From: Euonymus europaeus | Taxonomy: Eukaryota > Streptophyta > Magnoliopsida > Celastrales > Celastraceae | Direction: 5' to 3' | DNA length: 64,000 bases | Assembly (NCBI GenBank): GCA_963580455.1 | Contig: OY756962.1 | Coordinates: 24,813,001 to 24,877,000 of the forward strand | Shown here: positions 58,505 to 64,000 of the stretch, piece by piece | Position numbering within the stretch: position 1 is the first letter of the stretch | Layout of the letters: each line of letters begins with the position of its first letter | The notes under the pieces: generated by a model | What the model saw: only the letters and a program-made list of their open reading frames with translations | What the model was told of the DNA's origin: nothing | The model's database searches: none | Position numbers and translations under genes: made by a program

Positions 58505-60409
58505 GTGAGTTCTTAGTGTTATTCAGCATTTCAATAGCCAACTCGTTTGTCATCAGCATTTTACCTTCATAAATGCATGCAAATTCCAGTGCGTGTTTGA
58601 TTATTAATGTTCTGTAGGTTTGTGAGATTTTATACAGTGCATTTTTTTGCTACTAAAATTAAGCACTATGAGGGCAGATTTTTTACTTCACACAGTGGTA
58701 ATGAATTAATCAAAGTATTATTCTTCCAAGCATAATCTTAGTATGGAACCTTTGATATCTGCCATGTTTGGTGGGTCCACCATAAGCAGATGCAGAAGTC
58801 TCACTGACCAGGTTAAGTGCTTGTGTGGTGCCCCAAGGATTGGAAATCTCTGAAAATTATATAGGGAAAGAGGCCAAGATATGGGGAGTTACTGAATAGA
58901 ATAAGCAACTTAGTAGCTTACAGGTCCTCCGTCCTCGTTGGCACCTGTTTATTGATTCCCCAAATTTTTTAAGTTCTATGTACTTGAGAAAGTAAATTTT
59001 CCTTACTGCGGTAACCATAATTCTTGCAAGATTATATTTAGCAAGTGCAACATGCATGTTTTGTTGCTGGGATAAAAAATAAAAAAATAGCGCATATAAA
59101 TGTACTGAGTCCAAAAGGATTTAGATGGAAGTGATAGAATTTACATGAATGACATGATAGTTTAGTTTCAGCTTTTGTAATGCACAGTTAACAAGTGAAG
59201 TAGTTATCAAACAAACCCATCTAAGCACGTTGTGAATATACCCATCTAAGCATCTCAGTATATCCCGATATACTTCCCAGTATAGCTACATTTATTATAG
59301 TAACATATTGTCTCATGTTAGAATCATTCAAAGACACCGTCAATCTTCACAAAAGTTGAGATTTGCCCTGCAATATCAGGGGCTGACACAATATGCTTTC
59401 GCAGTTGTGCCAATTAGCTGCTGCTAATTAGAATCAACTCCTTAAGCACTAATAGACTTGAGAAGCTCATCCCATGGCTCATGGCTGAGTAAAACATTAA
59501 AAGGAGGCTAATTTACAGATGCCACCCTTGAGGTTTGGTCTAAAGACAAATAGCTCCCTTAAGTGTCAAAAACATGGCACTTATCCTACTGTTTAAGTAA
59601 TCATGCAAGTTATAGTTAAGCTGAAAATATAATTTTGCCCTAGCCATTAGACACTGTAGTTTACAGTTTCGTCTTTCTGATCAATTGTTCTAATCACTGA
59701 CTTGAATCTTGATATTGGGATATTCTCTTTTGACAGTGATTTTTTAATCTCGCGTAAAAAGTTATCATATTTGTTTGGTCAATTGGCATGACTTAAAGTT
59801 TGACTGTGCCTTGGCATTGCTTTATCTCAATCCTTAATGAATTTCACCAGAATCATCAGGAGCTAGACGATGTTAGTGATTAAAGTGATCAGAATAATGA
59901 GATAAGTATGAACCATGATTATATGGGGGGGCTTCTAGCATACTACGTTAACCTTCTAGGGAACTCTGTACTTCATTCAAAGCCTATTTGTTGGAACCAT
60001 GTATTGAGATTCTTGTTACATTCTTTCTTCTGACGTTCTTTCTTTCAATTTCAATAAGTCATGTTATATTTTAGTGAAAATAAAGAAAGGATCATACTGA
60101 GTAGCTGAACATATAATCATATTGTGCACTTTTGAAATATGAGAAAATATGTAGGTTATATTTAGTTGTCTTGTCTATAAGTTGCTAGCAAATACTATTA
60201 ATGAGATAGAGAGAGAGAGAGAGATTAACTTGGATAACATATTATTCAAATCATAGGACATCTTGGTGTATGTATCACCAAATTACCATATAATATCCTC
60301 TGATTACATCACAACAAAGCCTTTATTTTTATGAAAGTGAAGATAGATGTCATTGCAAGAACCCAAAATTTCATGTAGTTTTATTCATTGCACGTCCTCA
60401 AATGCCTCC
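58505..60409. other. uL13 3'UTR and intergenic region
   Basis: No gene seen. The stretch near 59510-59640 (TTTACAGATGCCACCCTTGA and following) looks like a dispersed plant repeat. A GA microsatellite is at 60208-60222. Confidence 0.45.
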
Positions 60410-60866
60410 TCAGTTAACCCTGCACCAAGGCAAGCAACAAAAAGTGCAAATTATTTTACAATGTTCTTCATAATAGAAAGTCCAATAGTTCCAAATAAGG
60501 AAGAAAGAAAAAGAAGAGATGAACTCACTTGGTACAGTCGATGTTTTTGGAGATGGGAATGCTAGTGTCAACACCACATTTTTGAGGAAGAGAAGAGGCT
60601 GCATCTGGGTTTATAGTTGGGAATTTAGTGGCAGCTTGTTTGAGGCAGTTGCAGGCTGTTTGTCTATCCGCGATAGTTGGAGTGATTGCCTTCAAATTCT
60701 TGACACCTTCGCAACAAGCTGGTGTGAGATTGCTGCCCGAAATGAGGTATTGCATGCATGCACTCAAAGATGACTCCACTTGCCCACAACTCACTGCTGC
60801 CTCTCCTGGCTTGGCCATAAAATGAACCAAGGCAACCACAACCAAGATAACTGCTGCTCCTTTCAT
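60410..60866 (-). CDS. Non-specific lipid-transfer protein, type 1 (nsLTP)
   Basis: Secreted lipid-binding protein of 115 aa. Exons (minus): 60866-60529 and 60419-60410. The second exon adds only the last codons (K-V-N-stop), which is the typical intron position in nsLTP genes; reading through the donor would stop two codons earlier. Signal peptide of about 23-24 residues (MKGAAVILVVVALVHFMAKP, cleaved after GEA). The mature part carries the eight-Cys pattern C...C...CC...CxC...C...C (SCG, SAC, ACC, CNC, KCG, DCT). The TIADRQTACNCLK pentapeptide-type motif and PxxC spacing are those of type 1. A TATA box lies about 90 bp upstream of the ATG. Proposed roles of the family are cuticular lipid transfer and defence. 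Confidence 0.93.
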
Positions 60867-60956
60867 TTTTTTTCTCTCCTCTGAAGAATTTAAGCTAGTT
60901 GTGGGAATATATTTTCCTTGGCTTCAGCTTGAATGTGATTGTTGGATAGGCTTCTA

Positions 60957-60967
60957 TGTTTATATAG
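60957..60967 (-). promoter_or_regulatory. TATA box of the nsLTP gene
   Basis: CTATATAAACA, read on the minus strand, lies about 90 bp upstream of the nsLTP start codon. This suits a leader of about 60 nt. Confidence 0.65.
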
Positions 60968-60984
60968 TGTTTTTTGTTACTAAC

Positions 60985-61550
60985 AACCTTTGAAGTTGTG
61001 CGTCATGGAAGTTAGAGTGTTTTGGCTTCTTGTCTATTCCTTAATATGTGACACTTCTTGTCTTGAACATCAAAGAAAAGATGATAGATGCTGAGCAATT
61101 TCTTTTTCTTGCAGGTTCTTCATGAAATCGGCAATTATGTCAAGCATCCGTCGTTTTGACACTGGCAAAAACCAACCTTATCAATTGTGAGTCACCTATT
61201 GCTGGATCAATACTAGTTTCTGTTAGTTCTGATGCATATGCCCCATCACGATCAGTTAGTTTAGATGCTGTGTCTTTTGGGATTGCAGAGGCTTCACTGA
61301 CTTTTCTCGTAGAGTGTTTTGTTTCTTAACAACTTGTGAAGTATTGGGGTCTTGGAAGTTACGGATCTTTTGGCTTCTTCTATGCTTGATGTGCAACTTC
61401 GTTTGTCGTAAATATAACAGATGATAAGCTTTGTGGATCATCAACCCGACCTTCATACATACATACATATATATATATATACATACATACATATATATAT
61501 ATATACATACATACATATATATATATATACATACATACATATATATATAT

Positions 61551-61597
<47 letters not shown>

Positions 61598-61670
61598 GTG
61601 TTTTGTCAATTGTTACTCCAAGCATTCGTATTTTCACAGTTGGCAAAAACTAACCTCATCTCCTCTTGTT
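60985..61670. repeat. Imperfect duplication upstream of the nsLTP gene
   Basis: Segment A (about 60985-61190) and segment B (about 61325-61670) share diverged sequence: GGAAGTTAGAGTGTTTTGGC against GGAAGTTACGGATCTTTTGG, and CAAGCATCCGTCGTTTTGAC against CAAGCATTCGTATTTTCACA, the latter pair followed by GGCAAAAACYAACC. The offset grows from about 345 to 478 bp because a minisatellite sits only in copy B. Confidence 0.6.
61455..61592. repeat. 24-bp minisatellite built from ACAT and AT units, then (GT)n
   Basis: Five register-matched copies of a 24-bp unit, three ACAT followed by six AT, begin at about 61457, 61481, 61505, 61529 and 61553. They end in a longer AT run and GTGTGTGT. All long open frames here on both strands are repeat artefacts. 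Confidence 0.92.
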
Positions 61671-62256
61671 ATAGCAAAAAAGTTGCAGACGGGTTTTGAG
61701 GGTTATGTACGTTTTTAGTTTTGAAAACCAGATGGGAAAACATTTAGAAAGTTTATGGTGGTAAATGTGTAAAAATAAAAAAAAATTCTCCTTGTGATAT
61801 TTTTATAGCTTGGGAACTTTGAAATATGATGCAATCTGTACTTCAATTTCTATTTAAATCTTCATTATTTGTCATAAAATAAAGTCAATCCAATTCATGG
61901 GGGATCGGCAGTCGTCCAGTTTTAAAAAAAATTGAACCAAACCGGTATCTTAAAAAAGTTTGAAAATTTTATAAATGTGTAATATTTAGCATGATGAATC
62001 CATGAATATTCTTTTATTTGAAACAAAAATAAAATTCGTTATGATCCAAAATTGAATGTTTTGAATTTTTATTCAATGATTTAATCACAATGAGTTTGTC
62101 TTTTGTTTAAAAAAAAATCGTTGAACTCGTCAAGTTAAATGCTGCACATTTATTAATTTTAAATCGGGTTTTTTTTTTACAGTGGACCTACCCTAATCAA
62201 TCCATCATGCAATTATTAATTAGATTTTCCATAAATGTTGCATATGTGTATATAAT

Positions 62257-62858
62257 TAGGGCTGGGCATGGGCATGTATTATCATTCATTATCGGCTCGA
62301 AAATCGGCCTGAATTTTCGGGCCGATAATACCAACCGACCCGTGTGTATAAGGGTCGGTTGGTGGTTTTTGATTTTTCTCAAATGTCAGTTGGCCTAGTC
62401 ACCTAGCCCACTAGCCCAGTAACAGTAAACCCATACTCTCATTGTCCAACCCAAGTCTCAGCCTATAACAATCCAAATAATCATAATCTAAAGTCATAAA
62501 CCAGTAAACGCGTTACACATTCAGTTTAAATTTTTAATTTGAATTGCCAAACTTGAACTTTTATTTTATTTGAGTACTTATGTGATGTATTTAAGTATTT
62601 TTAAGTATTTTTAACATTTATTTAAGTATTTATTAGTATTTAAATGAGTATTTTATTAAATATAGATTTTATTTCTAAACTTTTTCCTGGCAGATATTAT
62701 CAGCCTGAATCATTATTGGCCTGACTGAAATCGATTGCAATCAACAACTGAACCAAATCATTCGGGTTGATAATAATTTCTAATTTTGTATAGAATCGAT
62801 TGTCGGCCCGGTTGGATTATCGGCCGATAATCAACCGACTCAACCCGTGCCAGCCCTA
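62257..62858. mobile_element. Non-autonomous hAT-like element with perfect 8-bp target duplication
   Basis: Ends TAGGGCTGGGCATGGG (62257) and, inverted, TAGGGCTGGCACGGG (to 62858), flanked by TATATAAT at 62249-62256 and 62859-62866. The 602-bp body has subterminal TATCGGCC/GGCCGATAA repeats at both sides and an AT-rich middle with TTAAGTATTT repeats. No transposase is encoded. Confidence 0.85.
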
Positions 62859-62893
62859 TATATAATTATGTATATATAGAGATTAAAGAGAAA

Positions 62894-62930
62894 CTAGTTC
62901 GAAGCCCGCGCGTTGCGGCGGGTTGATTAG
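62894..62930 (-). mobile_element. Helitron-like 3' terminus
   Basis: On the minus strand an 18-nt palindromic GC-rich segment (CCCGCCGCAACGCGCGGG) is followed after CTTCGAA by CTAG and then T. This is the arrangement of a Helitron 3' end (hairpin, short spacer, CTRR, host T). The element would extend to the right; its 5' TC end was not located. Confidence 0.5.
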
Positions 62931-63308
62931 AAATTATGATGTGCGAGTGTAATGACTCTTTTTTAACCTCTAATAGGAAACAAATCTAATACATAAAAAT
63001 AGTATATAAAGAACAACAAAACGTTTAGAGCTATAATTCTTAAAAAAAGAAAACAGTTAGAGCTATAATTCTTTTGTGTTTGGATTAATCGGTCTTTTCT
63101 CAGCTGACAATTTCAGAAGAACTATATCAAAGGAATACACATAAGTGTATGGATAGCCAAATCAAGTCGTATTTTGTGTACATATATTTCTTATAAGCGA
63201 CCAGTATTGATATTTACAGAACCAAACTTTGCATGTTTCATCAGAATGAATTAAAAACAAAACTTAATTTCTGCATATATGCTAAAAGACTTTGGCATCA
63301 ACAATTGA

Positions 63309-63342
63309 CATAGTTCAGAGGTCGCGCGTTGCGGTGAATTCA
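63309..63342 (-). repeat. Second, diverged Helitron-like terminus
   Basis: ATAGTTCAGAGGTCGCGCGTTGCGGTGAATT (in part) parallels the terminus at 62894 in order and spacing but has lost the outer hairpin pairs. It is probably a nested or truncated copy of the same family. Confidence 0.35.
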
Positions 63343-63349
63343 TAAATTT

Positions 63350-63929
63350 GTCACGGATATGGTTGAATTTGAGCCAGTGGAAGATAAGAGATATTCTATT
63401 CTTCAAAAAATCGTCATTTGTTATGAAGTTGATAATCGAAGAATTCATGAAAACAAAAAGATAACAATCCAAGATATTCAGTTTGAAGGGCAGACCATAT
63501 AAATGGACAATAATCCTTCCATTTGAATTGACATACTGTTGAGTTGTAATTTATTTGGTTTGTTCTGATTTTTTTTTTGTCCTTGGGCTAAAAAGCTGAT
63601 GGCTTCAATTAGTCAAGAGATGCAGCTATAGCAAGTCTTCCTACAGAATTGCCTCGTAGTGCTTGAGTTGGAGAAGCATATGCAAGCCATTTTGGTAGAG
63701 CATGGATATGTGTATGCTGTTCATGTATAAACATCATTTTGCAGCATCATCTAATAGTGTATCCTAGATTAGAACAGTTTCTGGTTATCTAATAATGTAT
63801 CCTTTGAATTGCCCCTCTTCTTTTTTATTTTTTATTTTGCCATTGCCATTAATGAGGTAAAACCAGAAGGAAAAATAAACAATAAGTGTTAGGAAGCATT
63901 GCAGAAGTAACTATATGTACAGTGGGTAG
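63350..63929. other. Noncoding right end of the window
   Basis: AT-rich, no gene or RNA recognised. It may be the interior of the Helitron-like element ending at 62894. Confidence 0.35.
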
Positions 63930-64000
63930 TTTTAGATGAATTGTAGACCAAGAACAAATGATCAAGTTTTAGTGAATTGTAGACTAAGAACAAATGATCA
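63930..64000. repeat. Two tandem copies of a ~36-bp repeat at the window edge
   Basis: The unit TTTTAGATGAATTGTAGACC and its continuation AAGAACAAATGATCA at 63930-63966 recur at 63967-64000 with minor changes. The array may continue beyond the window. Confidence 0.7.

Noticed and set aside
60519..60825. Plus-strand frames over the nsLTP gene
   Set aside because: Antisense to a gene with signal peptide, eight-Cys pattern and TATA box.
61256..61718. Several 88-117 aa open frames on both strands rich in Tyr/Ile/Met/Val/Cys
   Set aside because: They are translations of the ACAT/AT minisatellite.
1..64000. CRISPR arrays, prophage, operons, rRNA or functional tRNA genes
   Set aside because: Nothing of the kind was seen; tRNA-like box motifs belong to SINEs and retrotransposon primer sites.

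Overview
The window is nuclear DNA of a flowering plant. The supporting signs are multi-exon genes with GT-AG introns, AT-rich introns and intergenic DNA, plant-specific families (an AP2/ERF factor, a DUO1-type MYB, a type 1 nsLTP, DUF1639, a farnesylated DnaJ), and Ty3-type LTR retrotransposons primed by initiator tRNA-Met. A eudicot fits best; the species cannot be named from the sequence. All gene models below were spliced by hand from splice-site consensus, reading frame and family similarity. No search was run.

Layout: (1) 77-16233 (+) HUB1, a BRE1-type histone H2B E3 ligase of 19 exons and 879 aa. Its intron 11 carries a complete 5.2-kb Ty3 chromovirus (7662-12906). (2) 22492-23202 (-) a single-exon DREB-type ERF. 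(3) 25838-28585 (-) a type I DnaJ (425 aa, C-terminal CAQQ), with a probable 5'UTR intron and a TATA box near 29690. (4) 30812-31680 (+) a degenerate gene. (5) 32084-38918 (-) a DUO1 male-germline MYB. Its last exon is split by a second full-length Ty3 element (32286-37554) with apparently identical LTRs, a perfect 5-bp target duplication and a 1563-codon open frame. A separate 1-bp frameshift lies in its first exon. (6) 41031-41288 (-) a small membrane protein. (7) 42390-43294 (-) DUF1639. (8) 43566-44091 (+) a frameshifted small ORF. (9) 44239-48378 (+) a three-KH RNA-binding protein (371 aa). (10) 49192-54295 (-) an AATF/Bfr2-type ribosome-biogenesis protein (13 exons, 439 aa). (11) 56014-58504 (+) organellar-type ribosomal protein uL13 (204 aa) with a probable GC-AG first intron. 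(12) 60410-60866 (-) an nsLTP. (13) From 61 kb to the end: a duplicated nsLTP upstream segment with a 24-bp minisatellite, a hAT-like element with a perfect 8-bp target duplication, and Helitron-like termini.

The genes do not form one pathway. They are housekeeping and regulatory genes in ordinary plant gene density, overlaid with recent transposition. The most notable observation is the disrupted DUO1 locus. DUO1 is needed for male germ-cell division and sperm differentiation in Arabidopsis, so this haplotype should be a poor or non-functional male-germline allele unless another copy exists. No CRISPR, operon, prophage or unknown multigene system was seen.
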